Positions 10,342 through 22,436 of a stretch of 64,000 nt of DNA are shown here, in pieces. Source of the DNA: Primula veris (lineage: Eukaryota; Streptophyta; Magnoliopsida; Ericales; Primulaceae). The translations under genes and the position numbers were made by a program. The stretch spans positions 37,041,459 to 37,105,458 of the forward strand of contig OY821743.1 in the NCBI GenBank assembly GCA_963682055.1, read 5' to 3'. Each line of letters starts with the position of its first letter. The first letter of the stretch is position 1. The notes under the pieces were generated by a model. It made no database searches, was not told the origin of the DNA, and worked only from the letters and a program-made list of their open reading frames with translations.

Positions 10342-13300
10342 ATGGAAAGAAAAGGTGAGGGAGGAAGAAAGAGGGTATGCTCAAACTGTAACCAAAGAAA
10401 AGCTTCTCTCAAAAGACCCAAAACCCTTCAACAGGTCCTTTTTTTTATTATTTTTATTTTTATTTATTTATGTTTAAAATAGAGATAGTACATAGATAGG
10501 TATGAATGAGTTTGTTTTTCTTTTAATTGTTATTATTAAAATATTCATATATGCATATAGAGTGTTTCTATTAGGTGTTTATTATATACTCTCTCTCTTT
10601 TTATTTTTAAAATATATTAAATTCATTATTCAGTTTTAATGTCAGGGGAGGAACTATTCGAAAATTGTTGTCATATATTTTGCTGAAAAGTTGATAATTA
10701 TAGCCTTTCAGCACACCCCATAATTAAAAATAAAATATATAAACATTCAATTTAGCCTCTGAGAGTGTTTATGTTTAAATTGGAGATAGATAGGATTGGG
10801 TTTGATATATTATTATTATTATTATTATTATGAAAATATTAACAGATATGTAAAGAGTGTTTCTATGAGGTGTTTGAGGAAGAGATACACAATGCTATTG
10901 TCGATAATAATCTCTTTAAACCTGGCGAACGTGTTGCTATCGGTGCTTCTGGTGGCAAAGGTTTTATTACTCTTTATCATTCACTTTTTTTTCAATTTTT
11001 AATTTCATTTTTTTTTTTTTTGTAATTAGTTGATGAATGAAGTAATGGGTTGTGGTGGGAATTAGGAATTAAAAAGGTTAAGTTGCTGGTGTTGGGTATT
11101 TATGTTTACTTCTGGTTAAAAAAAGGTTATCATTCAATTTATTCATATTATTTGATTTTTGTGATGAAATTTATAAAAATGGATTGTTGGGTAGTAATAG
11201 CACCTAGGAATTAAAGAGGTGATATGAGTAATATTAATTATAAGTATGTGAATATTGCTATTGGTGCTTCTAGTTGAAAAAAGGACATCATTTGGTTATT
11301 GGCTTATTTGATTTTGTGTTAGTACAATTAGTAATGGAATAATGGGTTGTAGTAGATGCTAGACCATTTTACGAACTAGACCAATATTTTGTAATTAATT
11401 TATAAATGGAATTATGGGTTGTTGTAGAAACTAGAATTAGAGAGGTTAAGATGATTATTCGTACAACTAGTAAGGAATTAAAGAACTATAAGCGGAAGAA
11501 AACAAAGCGCTTCCCTTAAATATTTATTCATGCAAATCATACGATCAAGGTCAAAGTCATGCGTGTAAGGCAAATCATTATATTACGTTTCTTTTCAATG
11601 TATTTATAAAGTTTTCCTTGTTTAATCCTCTTCAATGATGATGTCCATTGTTTGCTGTCATATATATTCCACCAAAAAGAATTTGATTTGCTCAATCTAT
11701 TTGAAATTTGAGTCTAGAATGGATAGTGTATATTTACAAATATTTACAATTTGATGCAGACTCCACTGTGCTGGCATATGTGATGTCAGAGCTAAATCGC
11801 CGTCATAATTATGGATTAGATCTATTTCTCTTGTCAGTTGATGAAGGTATCACAGGTTATAGAGATGATTCCCTTGAAACTGTCAAAAGAAATGAAATCC
11901 AGGTGAACAAAATTTGCATTTGCCATGTCTTCCTAGTGCATACAAGTTAAAAAAAATGATCTTGGTGTTTCTCTCAAATTGATTCATGATTTTTCCTGTG
12001 TGAATATGATAATGATATGTTATTTTTCTTCTTCTGTATGTTTGTTTCGTTGGCACTCGCAATTACAGTTTTGTGCGACTTGGCATTAGCTCTTCTTCTT
12101 TGTTTAAGCAATATTTTTACTATTTTCCCTTTATTACGATTTCTTTTAAAGTTACTCATGTGTTTGCTTTCCGCAGTATGGCTTGCCACTGAAAGTCGTC
12201 TCTTATAAGGAACTCTATGGCTTGTGGTGTTTTCCGTCGACAGGTATAGATTTTTAACCAAGGGCCCTAATTTTTTCCATTTTCTTGCGTTCATGTTGAG
12301 GGATTGAAATTATTACAAGAAACACTTGGTGTTTATTCTCTCGACATGTTTCCACTTTGGTTTTGGTTATTAACTGTCATACTAAATTCAACTTTAAACT
12401 TGATAAATCTGTCTTTTTTGGAAAGATGGTGATAAATTTTCTGAAGAATTGGATTATGGAACTATTTTACCCTTCTAATAATTAACTATAATTCGACAAG
12501 CTACCAAAATGAGCTGAGACGGTTTAGTTGTATGCTTACCTATGTTTTTACCGAAGGAATTGTTTCAACTTCTAAGTTACTCTTTTGACAACTTTAGATT
12601 GTTGACATAAGTTATTCTGTGTGATGTAATGATGTTATAATTTATGCATTAGGCCCTTGATAGAGGTGCTGCTTTGCTGAAAGTAGACAAGATTGTGACT
12701 GGGCATAATGCAGATGACATTGCCGAAACAATTCTTTTGAATATATTACGTGGTGACATTGCAAGGTGATTCTCACATGGGTTTCTTTTATTTTCGCAAC
12801 TATTTTATTTGTTGTACTTTAATTACAGCTTATGACAGATTGAGTCGGTGCACATTCATAACTACTGGGGAAGATGGACCTATTCCAAGATGCAAGCCAT
12901 TCAAGTACACCTATGAAAAAGAAATAGTCATATATCCTTTTCGAGGCCCAGAATCGTCAATTTTTGTTTCTTCTCATATTTTAGTAATTTCTGATATTAT
13001 TTATCCTTAACAATGTTTTCACGTATGCGTATTTTAAGAAACTGGACTACTTCTCCACTGAATGTAATCTTTCTAACTCTATCTGCTCTTCATTTTTTTA
13101 TCGGTCTTTTCGTTTTGTATCTTTTTGATATATGATTCTCTTCCAAATGATCAGGTATTTATTCTCCAAATGCTTATCGGGGCTTTGCACGTGAATTCAT
13201 TAAAGATTTGGAAAGAATCAGGTTGTTAAGTAGTTCCTCTCTCTAAGCTACCTATTTGAATTTTAATCCAATCCTTTTAGTTTAACACCTTGATAATTAT

Positions 13301-13701
13301 AAATGCAGACCGAGAGCCATACTTGACATCATCAAATCTGGTGAGGATTTCAGAATCTCTACCTCTACAAAGATGCCGGAGCAGGGAACCTGTGACCGAT
13401 GTGGTTATATTTCTAGTCAGGTAATTAGAATAAATTTTGCATCACTCTTATATATGTTAGGTATACATTTTACTAGAGTTTTGTTGTTGTTTAAAATCAT
13501 CGTAAACTTCAATAACATTACTTATCTTTGGTGTAGAAACTGTGTAAAGCGTGCCTATTGTTGGAGGGCTTGAATCGCGGCTTGCCAAAGCTAGGCATCG
13601 GACGAAGTAAGGGTAGTAATACGGAGCGTAAAATTGGTATTAGTCAAAGTAATGGTACCAAAAGCACTGACAGGAAGCAAAGTGGATCTTTGGACTTTTG
13701 A
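10342..13701 (+). CDS. CTU1: CTU1/NCS6 cytoplasmic tRNA 2-thiolation protein 1, frame broken in exon 4
   Basis: CTU1/NCS6 (ROL5 in Arabidopsis) activates and thiolates wobble U34 of Lys, Glu and Gln tRNAs with CTU2, using sulphur from URM1. Exons: 10342-10434, 10846-10960, 11760-11902, 12177-12243, 12653-12765, 12839-12931, 13023-13063, 13155-13221, 13309-13420, 13537-13701. Visible motifs: N-terminal CSNC and CKEC, the PP-loop SGGKDST across exons 2-3, [22 protein letters not shown] and a final CKAC. Every splice junction keeps phase except exon 4: it is 67 nt where the protein family implies about 120, jumping from SYKELYG into the CGVFRRQ block one base out of frame. Translation would stop in exon 5 after about 141 residues. 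Skipping exon 4 would restore the frame but drop about 40 conserved residues. Either a recent pseudogene or a sequence/assembly error. Confidence 0.88.
12932..13022 (+). other. CTU1: U12-type AT-AC intron of CTU1 (intron 6)
   Basis: No GT-AG pair restores the conserved protein here. An AT-AC intron does: the 5' splice site is ATATCCTTTT at 12932, the branch site TCCTTAAC lies at 13004-13011, and the 3' end is AC at 13021-13022, roughly 12 nt after the branch A. Joining AT to G gives the conserved [14 protein letters not shown]. The match to the minor-spliceosome 5' and branch consensus is essentially exact. Length 91 nt. Confidence 0.92.
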
Positions 13702-15503
13702 CTATGTTATATGGATGGTTCCATCTTCACGAACTCTATGTATTAGGTTTTTTTTAAGCCATCGATCGTGATGGAGATTATTTTACTTCCTTGTTATCAT
13801 TGTATTTACTGAAGTTTAAATGAGATTTGATAACAAGTTTTATTCTTAAAAGTAAATCATGGGTTTTAGTTTTATTTGAGCAGTTTTATTCGTTGATGTT
13901 GTCAGTGGTTAAATGATTACAAGGAAAAAACAAATCATTTTCGTGCAGTCTTAAGAAATCACGATCATTGTATACAATTAGCTTTTACAAAATTATACAG
14001 GAATCTTAAACTAGTAACTCGTGGTATTTCCCACTAAAATTATGGCTAATGGATAACATAGGTGCTCAATAGGAAAATCCGACGAATGGAAATTGAAATG
14101 CTCACCGAAAGAATGTACGAAACTTACTGTTCTAAAAGTGATGCTCTATATATATCTTACTTGCACAAAGCTTTACCTTTATTTCATAAACCAAATACAC
14201 ATTCTAAATCGTTGGATTTTTTTTAAATTTAATCTAAAACCATTTGAATATATGATTAATTTTTAAATTTTTTTACTCATACAAGTTATTGGTAGTCAAA
14301 ATTGCATGTAGTTTTTAATAAAAAAAATAAATACTACTACTCCAGTGTAGTAGTATTATTAGTATTAGTTATTGTGTTATTTCTTTTGAAGAATTCCTTA
14401 AAAAGTGCCTTTGTTTAGTTGAGAAATAAGCTATAATAATATATTTGTTAAGAGTGATCAATCAAAAAACCAATTCAAAAAGTAGTGTTACTCATTACCT
14501 TCCGTAAGAGGTGATGAACATTCAATGACATTATTCAGATCATCATCTATTTTTAATAATTCAAACTACTTGTGACTAATCTGAATAATTCATTATCATT
14601 AGGATTTTGCAGCATGCACATTCATCTATCTAACAATGTCTTTAATTTCACCAACTAATGGAACGAGATCTATGCCACTCTGATTTATCAACATATTCTC
14701 TCTCTTTTTTTTTAAATAAGATTTTGTCAACATGTTCATATACAAATTTTTGCCTTAAATTTCTTTTTCTAATGATTACAAAACTCAAGAGAGGCTTTCT
14801 TATAAAATATTTGTGATATTATTATCTCAATATAGTACAGTATATCAATGAGTTAAGAGCAAACTGGTCATTATTTTCCACTGTTTCATTGAACAAGCAT
14901 CTATCCCTCCTCGTTCAGCTATCAACATACATAACGAACAAGAAATTGCAATAGAATTTATCCAAGCTATACATACTAATAACAACCTAAATGATATAGA
15001 CTAACCACAATCACTGTCACAAAAAATAAGCAACTTCTTCATATAATAGATTAAAATGATACCGAATCAATACCAACACCCTACATTCTAACATTCGGAC
15101 AACATTCGTAAGATTTGGTTTGCCAATGAAGAATAGTATTACATCACAATACTGCAGCAATATACAAGCAAAACTTTTGCTGCTTTCTTACTTTTAAGAT
15201 AAATAAATCCCGGGCTTCTATGTCCCAGTTTTATCTCTCCTTCACCGCTGACATAAAACAGAAAACCGAAAATCTGAACCAGAGCTTCATTCCCATTCTC
15301 TATGATCAACGACAAATTAAGTCGCATTCAAGAGAACTAGCATCAGAGAACCCAACCCGGGAAAATAATGCAATAATATTGAAACAACAGCATCACTCCC
15401 ATTCATCTTTTCGAACACACAGTATGTTCGTAACGATTGGGACTATTAGTACTATAATTTCAATATTAGATTTGCTTTTCCCCAGTGATGTAGAATAATC
15501 TGA
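13702..15503. other. Convergent intergenic region between CTU1 and TSR1
   Basis: It holds the 3' flanks of CTU1 (+) and TSR1 (-). I see AT-rich unique sequence with short chance frames only (for example 15139-15498, both strands) and no recognisable element. Confidence 0.4.
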
Positions 15504-18500
15504 TCAAGCATCGAGAAGTGGATACCAACGTTGCGGCCATTTCGGATACGAACGCTTGAACAAATTCAGACATACAGTATCATGCTGTTGTAGGACTCCA
15601 TTCAATATAACCTTCATTGCTCCTGCCAAACATTTTATAAGACAGACATCCATCAATGCCCGTCGAAGTAACCAAAGAGTTGATAGAAATCAAATCAACA
15701 GAAACAATACAGTAAAGTGGATAAGTAAAACCAATATCTTCAAAATACTAAACATGCTGACTTTGTAAGATAAATACTTAAATCTTGATAAAAGAATCAA
15801 GTGTGGCACTTATAATTTAATTTATACAGAAATATCATGGATTCCTTACGATACAGGGGATCTATTTTGTGGATCCAATAGAATATAGGGGATCTTTTTT
15901 CATTTATTTTATTAGTTACCGGTTCATGCATTCTATACCGAGGTGAATTTATGGCATCTCCAGGATATCTTGATGGTGGCAATGATTTAACAAAAAGGGA
16001 CTAAATATTCACTTCTCTGCTTCAACAATACATACAATCCACAGCCACCGGAACGAAACTATCAATAAATCAATTTAATTTTTTGAAGTCAAAAATACAT
16101 AGCTCCAAACTTCTTCCAGTCTGTTTCGTAGAGTTGACTGACTGCACTTATATTTTCTAAAGAAATGAATTCTGAATCATACATAAGAATAAGTGCAGAA
16201 GCAGTTTGAGAAAACGACAATACAGGTACAGACAATTACGTATATAGGCCTAGTGAATAACATACCATGTGTGCCAACAGGCTCTTTGATTCGACCACGG
16301 CGACCACATTTTGTCCATAGCTCAACAGGCTGTAACAAGTAACAATCAGCAAAACAGAAAACAATCCACTCCTAAAGTAGATCATAACTCATAAGCAACT
16401 ATACCAGCCAAATTAATTAGATGTGTATGATGAGCTATGTAACAAGGCCATACCTTGAACCATTTCACATCATCTGGATTGTGAAACATATATCTCACTG
16501 TCGATTTCAACTTTGACACTCGTTGAGGATAACTGCATAAAATATCCTTCTATCAGTACGCCGTACCAAATAAACTAGATAAAAGAGAGATGGAGAGAGA
16601 GAGGGGAACTTCACCCAGTTAAAACGATTTTTTTCAAAGCAATCCTATCTGGATCTACGTTTCTTAATGAACCAACAGCAACAACAGCCTCATTTTTTAG
16701 AACCACCAATGGGAGAGGGGGGAACGAAATTGGGGCATATATTGAAGCTATGGAAAACCTCCCAGCATGAAGAAACCTTTCCATTTTGTGCTTGTCTGAA
16801 TTTATACTGTCGGAAGAAAATATTGGCCTGCAAATATAACAATATAAATCAGCTTTGTAGCAGAAGGCAATGCAAAATAGCATAATAATGACTCAAAAAT
16901 ATCCAAGATATTACCTGCAAACAAACTGGCGGAAACCCACATGAAATAAGAGCTCTTCTTTTGATTTGATTGGATCGGTGAAAGTCTCGTGCTTCTTTAC
17001 ACTATGAAAAGTTGCCAAAATATACAGTCTATTACAACAGATACCTTTTCCCAAAGACTAGGAACAAATTAATGGTAAACTAGGAGCAGTCCTTGGGTAA
17101 ACAAGATTATTTGAGAAAACGAAAATAGAAACTTATATACCTGAAGTGGAGGACAGAAATTTTAGACTCGTGTTGCAAAAGACCACATGCTATTATGGGC
17201 ATTTTCTTAATAAGTGTGCATAATTTGGTAGCAACACTAACTGGTACTTCCTTAATACAGAGTTTTACATATGAGCCAACCGCTACACACTCATCTACAC
17301 CAGCTTGCTCCATTTCCAAGGCTTTTGCAAGGACGTGTCTCTGTGTTCGCTTGAAATTATCAAATGCAAATATTTTTGCATAATCTGGAGGTAACGACTC
17401 CTGAAATAAAGAACACAGAATCAATGGATGCATTGTGTAATTAAAAGATATAAATATCATACAAGAAGCTATAATAAAGTTCAAAATTACTTTAGGGTCC
17501 CATGAAGAGGTCCTGAAAGACTTCATCCCTCTATACTTGGCAAAACGTTTTCGAGCCGGAATATCTATTGGGGTGTCAATTTCATCAGGGAATTCTACAA
17601 TGCAAAAAGAAAAAAAATGTTAGGAAAACAGCTAGGTCAAGAAACGAGAACATAAAAGTAAGAATAACTTGGCTCCTTGAAGCTGATTATAAGTTTACTT
17701 TTCTAGAAGAAACCTTCTGTGTAGTCAAAGGAAAATAAAATAAAATTGAAAAAGTGATTCAAATCACAGATAGATAGGTCAATTAGTTCAGCAAGACGCA
17801 AATGATATACTCCATAGCAAAGATCACTACATAAGTATTGAACTTTATATATACTTGTATGGTCTTCAGAGTAAGCAGCACTTGCACCACAACAAACTAA
17901 GAAAAGAAATCGCATTCATGTTGCGGTACACTAACACCAACAGTTAGGACAAAATATAAGATGGGTGACACCATTAATAATATGAAAAAATGAGAGTTAC
18001 CTTCATCTTCAGCATGCAATTCTTTAATTTTGCGGATGTCGTCCTCTATCTGCTCTTTTGTCAAGATCTCACCTTCCTACAAAATAAAATAAAATAAAAT
18101 AAAAAGGCTTTTGAAAGAACCTTATAGAAAAACCTAACCGTATCTTATATGTATCTCCAGTAGTTCAGAACACCAAAATGACATAGCGCTAAGAAATTTG
18201 GTTCCCGCGTAGATTCACTTATTTGATACTTACCATCATCACTGAATCAGCTTCAGTCTCTTCATCTGAATCACGTAACTGAACAGAAACCTGGTCTTCG
18301 TCGAGGTCCAAATTACCATTTCCACCAATAAAATCACCATTATTTTCATCCAATACCATGCTATCATCCGAGTCACCATCACAATCTGAATCGTCTTGGT
18401 CTGACTCATCAACTATCCAAGCAGCCTGCAATGTAATAAATCTTACTTTATTCCAACCTCTCTTTTTCAAGATAGCTTCAACACCATCATTCTCAAAACA

Positions 18501-21500
18501 AAACAAAACAAAACAAAAAACTTGGGAGAACAAAAGACAGGGATGAGAGTTTAAGATAAACTAATGAACCTGATAGTCAGAGGTCGGTATGTTATTTTTT
18601 CTCAGCTTCTTCTCTTTCTGTATTTTTTCAGCTTCTGCCATTTCTGCTTCAGTGGGCCACGTCTGATTCAAAGAGGAAAAAATATATTACATATACATGA
18701 GATGTATTCATTTTAAAAAAATATTCTACTTATTTTCTAACTGGGGGAGATATGAGTTTAAAAATGTCTAGCAAGTGTTTTTTCTCTATTCAAGAATTCA
18801 AGCATCCTCAAATATATAAAAAGAATGTTACAACCAAAAACAATGCTATAACAGGCGGTAAACTAGTTCTTTACTTTTGTCATATAACAGTCACTCAGAC
18901 GAATTACGTCAAAACTCAACAAGCTAAATAGAGGTACAACTTTATGTATTGTCTAGTGTAGTAAACATGGAACAAGAAAATTATTTGTGAGATTTAGGAG
19001 TCAAGTATTTGGAGAAGGGATTAATCCGAAACATTATACAAAAAGAAATAGAGTGGGCTACTTCATGACCAGGCTTACAGGAAATCATACAGAATATATA
19101 ATTTTTCAGTTACCTGCTCTGCACCAAAAGGATCTGGTGTATTTTCAGCTAGTAAGGCCTCTTGTTTCATGGGATCGGGAGTTAAAGACCCAATGACCTT
19201 TAAAAAAAACACAGCAAGTTTAACTTAAACAGATCGCTTGATCATAAATACTTGGTAATAAAAAAAGCAGCATCTAAAAGAAGGAAAACTTCAAATTGCT
19301 TAAAAAAATAAGTAACTGTCTACAAAAATCTAAACCTGCACCTCTTGTACTTGATCTGCGTCCATAAGGTCACTCTCTTTCCTTGTATTAAGTGGACATG
19401 GGTCCTTAAGAAGATCAATTTTTGAAAGCTGAAAATCCCCAGCACCAGACACATGAACCTGATCCACCAAATGATAAGTGAATAAAAAAAATGTCTATAA
19501 TAAACTTGAGTTACCAAACAAGTTAACAGTCAAAGCCTAAACAACATACCAGCTGATTTACTGAGAGATTACGAGCATGGAGATAACCCGTAAGAAGAAG
19601 AGTACACTTCTCTGAACTGCCAGCATCAGCAAGGTACTCAACCTGCCACGTCCGCAATGTTAATTTTGGGGAAGGATTGGTTTACGTGTCAACTAATACT
19701 TCTTTTGATATCCTTTGGGAAGCCAAGTTACAATTAAAATTCTTATTTTACTTCTCCAAAAGAAAAGACCACAAACTTTTTGCATAGGCTACAAACTGAG
19801 ACTACTTTCTGCCAAGAAGAAACTATCCTAACAAGTTAACCAAACTCTAGCTTCTCAGGAAAAGGCAGCTTTAAAGTTAATTAGATACAACCCAAAATTT
19901 GGTTGTAGCTTTATATTACATGTTAAATACAGCATGCAAAGGTCAAAATATATCACGTATGCGATATAAATAATGTCAACAAATAGCAAGTAAAAACACC
20001 TTTTGAGCTATGAGGTAAGGACGTTGGCTCCGCCAGTGAGGAACTGTGAGCCTTTGCTCCCTAAAAAGCCTCATGAACTGCAAAAAAAAAACATAAAAGA
20101 ATATTAATTTTGTGCACATCATTTATCATTAATTCCAAAACAGTCTAAAAGTGTTTTTCAATGTAATTTAGATAGTCAATTACCTTATGTAACTCATCTT
20201 TCTTGTCTGCAGGATAAAACTTGCAATCCTCGGGAAATTCAGAAACTAGGCTAGAAGTGCAGATCTTTTTTGCTTCATGTCTTTTCTTTAAATCGTCCGG
20301 CAAATCCTATAGGCAAGGATCATAGATTTTAAATCTTCTACTCGTGCAAAACTTGCTTTTTCCAGTAAATAATATCAAGAAACATGTCAGCAAGGAACTT
20401 ACTCTAATTAATACAACAGTGCTTGGTAAACCAAGAGCTCTAAACACAGACAGGCACTGAGATCCAAATGAATCCATGTAATTACTAGAATCTTCTCCTT
20501 CACCAGAGGAATTTGCAGATGCGACAAAAGCAATTAAATCTGCGACCTATGTATATAAGCGCAGTGAGTGAAGAGATTGCATCACCACAGTAAATGAACT
20601 TTCAAGAGAAAATTTAAGAAAGCAGAGGCTGTAGGATAAATACCTTGGCCATTTCCATGCATGATAATAGATCTCCATGAGGAGCTTTCAACACCTAAAG
20701 CAATAAAATACAATAAACATAATCTATCAACATCAAGGGGTGAAGGTATATAGATTGAATAAAGATATATCCATATTATGCAGAACAAGCAAAGTATACC
20801 GTAGTTCTGAGTTTATACTCGGAAGAAGCTACAGTTGATAAAGCAGGTTGGGAAGCTAGCAATGTGAACAGATCATCTTCAAGAGGATTTAGGTTTACAG
20901 ATGCAGAAAGACCAAAAAGAACCTGTCACATAAAGCAGATAAGACAGAGGACATTGAATGGATCATATTCCATGCAACCCCATACCCATCTGCTAGGTAC
21001 GAGATGGATTTATCAAATATGACCATTTAAAAAAAATCATGATCATAATCTCCAAAACAGATTAAAAATTAAGGATGAATCGTGGCATAACCAATGCCAA
21101 CTGCTGCTTCGGATCATGCAAGAGCTACATTCTTATCCATAATAAAGCGTATTTTTTTTTTTACATAAATCACAATATTACAGCTATGAAGCAAAATAAT
21201 GCCTTTTCCGTTAAGAGAAAGCTTGCTAGTAACAACGGCCAGCACACAATTTTATGCTAATCAACTTTTAAAAAAGCAATCATATACACTAACTAGTAAC
21301 TAGTAACTAGTAACTAGACCGGTGTAGCAGATATAATTGCCTACTGTTCTACTATCAAACTTTAATTTATAATTTCACACACTCAAAAGTATTTTGTTAT
21401 TAATCTAGCTACAAGTTTGTTTGTGGCTGTAGCTTTTACATAGTATAGTAGTAGTTCCAAAGTTGTTAGCAAATACATTCAGGCTATACACAATTATAAG

Positions 21501-22352
21501 GACATTGATATAAATACATTATAAATAGAGTAGAACTTACTATCACAGATGGAGGACTGGTTGTTCCGCTGCATCCCCTCTTCTCCTTCAAAACCCCAGC
21601 CCGTTTCTGCTCTCTCAACTACATATTACATTACTCTTATCAGTTAAAAAAACAAACAAATGAAAGCTTAATCAGATAAAAAAAAGGTAACAAACAATTC
21701 ACCATCTTGCTACGCTGAATGCGAGCTGCCCGAGCTCCTTTGGCGACATTGCGGTCTGATTTGCCAATCTTATGCTTATCTGAGCTCCAATAACACAAAA
21801 AACACAAACGTAAATTTCACTTAGAATAATAATAATAATAATAATAAAAGAAAGAGTAGTGCTAGATTAAATAGCATTGTTACTACTTTACGCATGATTA
21901 CATACATCGGAAACCCTTAATTCCATCTATTTAGATTTATAAACAACCAAGTACAGACAGCCCATAGAATAAATTAGAAACAAAACCGCATAACATCTAC
22001 ACACAACTACAAACAAACAAAAATGGTAACATTAATATTCAATAATCAAATGAAGGGGAAATTCTTAATCGACCTATTTAGTTTTATAAACAATCAACGA
22101 AGTAGATTCAAAATATAAAAAAACAAAAAATAGATATTAGCACATTTAAATCAAAAAAAACTGGAAAAATGCAAAAGGGTAGTGCGAAACAGACGTATTA
22201 TGTTTTAGATTATTAGTAATAATAAAATATAAAGGGGGAGGGAAGGGACCTTTGTAGTTGGAAGAATTAGTTTTGTGGAGAGAACGAGAAGATTTAGAAG
22301 CGAATCTTGTTTTGTGTGATTTGTTAATCTGTACCCTACCGCTTCCCGCCAT
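15504..22352 (-). CDS. TSR1: TSR1, 40S ribosome biogenesis factor, 21 exons
   Basis: TSR1 is a GTPase-like nucleolar/cytoplasmic factor, inactive as a GTPase, that holds late pre-40S particles in an immature state. Exons from the start: 22352-22250, 21779-21703, 21618-21541, 20922-20800, 20694-20644, 20546-20403, 20306-20184, 20077-20000, 19642-19550, 19458-19342, 19197-19114, 18662-18570, 18425-18234, 18076-18001, 17594-17491, 17400-17141, 17001-16915, 16827-16615, 16532-16454, 16329-16266, 15622-15504. CDS 2,358 nt, 785 residues, near the usual 790. N-terminal VQINKSHKTRFASK and KIGKSDRNVAKGARA; AARP2CN region about 234-330; an acidic stretch about 389-452 (DESDQDDSDCDGDSDD); C-terminal DUF663 part with RGMKSFRTSSWDPKESLPPD, SDKHKMERFLH, SFPPLPLVV, RRGRIKEPVGTHGAMK and RSYPKWPQ. 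All phases join. Start chosen at MAGSGRVQ; the arginine-rich extension upstream is 5' UTR repeat. Confidence 0.95.
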
Positions 22353-22365
22353 CTCCTCCGTCCCC

Positions 22366-22396
22366 CGTCGTCGTCGTCGTCGCCGCCGCCGCCGCC
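22366..22396. repeat. (CGT)n(CGC)n trinucleotide repeat in the TSR1 5' leader
   Basis: Five CGT units followed by about five CGC units lie 14 to 44 nt upstream of the TSR1 start codon. On the minus strand this is a (GGC)n(GAC)n tract in the presumed 5' UTR, where it could affect leader folding. Confidence 0.85.
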
Positions 22397-22427
22397 ACAA
22401 CAAGAGAGATATAACGTTCTCTCTGAT

Positions 22428-22436
22428 AAACCCTAG
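22428..22436. promoter_or_regulatory. telo-box (AAACCCTAG) upstream of TSR1
   Basis: An exact AAACCCTA motif lies about 76 nt upstream of the TSR1 ATG. Telo-boxes are enriched in plant promoters and leaders of ribosomal-protein and ribosome-biogenesis genes, which fits TSR1. A motif this short can occur by chance. Confidence 0.55.

Noticed and set aside
10796..11002. Plus frame beginning with poly-Tyr
   Set aside because: A (TTA)n run out of frame with CTU1 exon 2; the exon reads in another frame.
22146..22403. Arginine-rich N-terminal extension of TSR1
   Set aside because: Generated by the trinucleotide repeat; conserved TSR1 sequence starts at MAGSGRVQ, so the ATG at 22352 was preferred.
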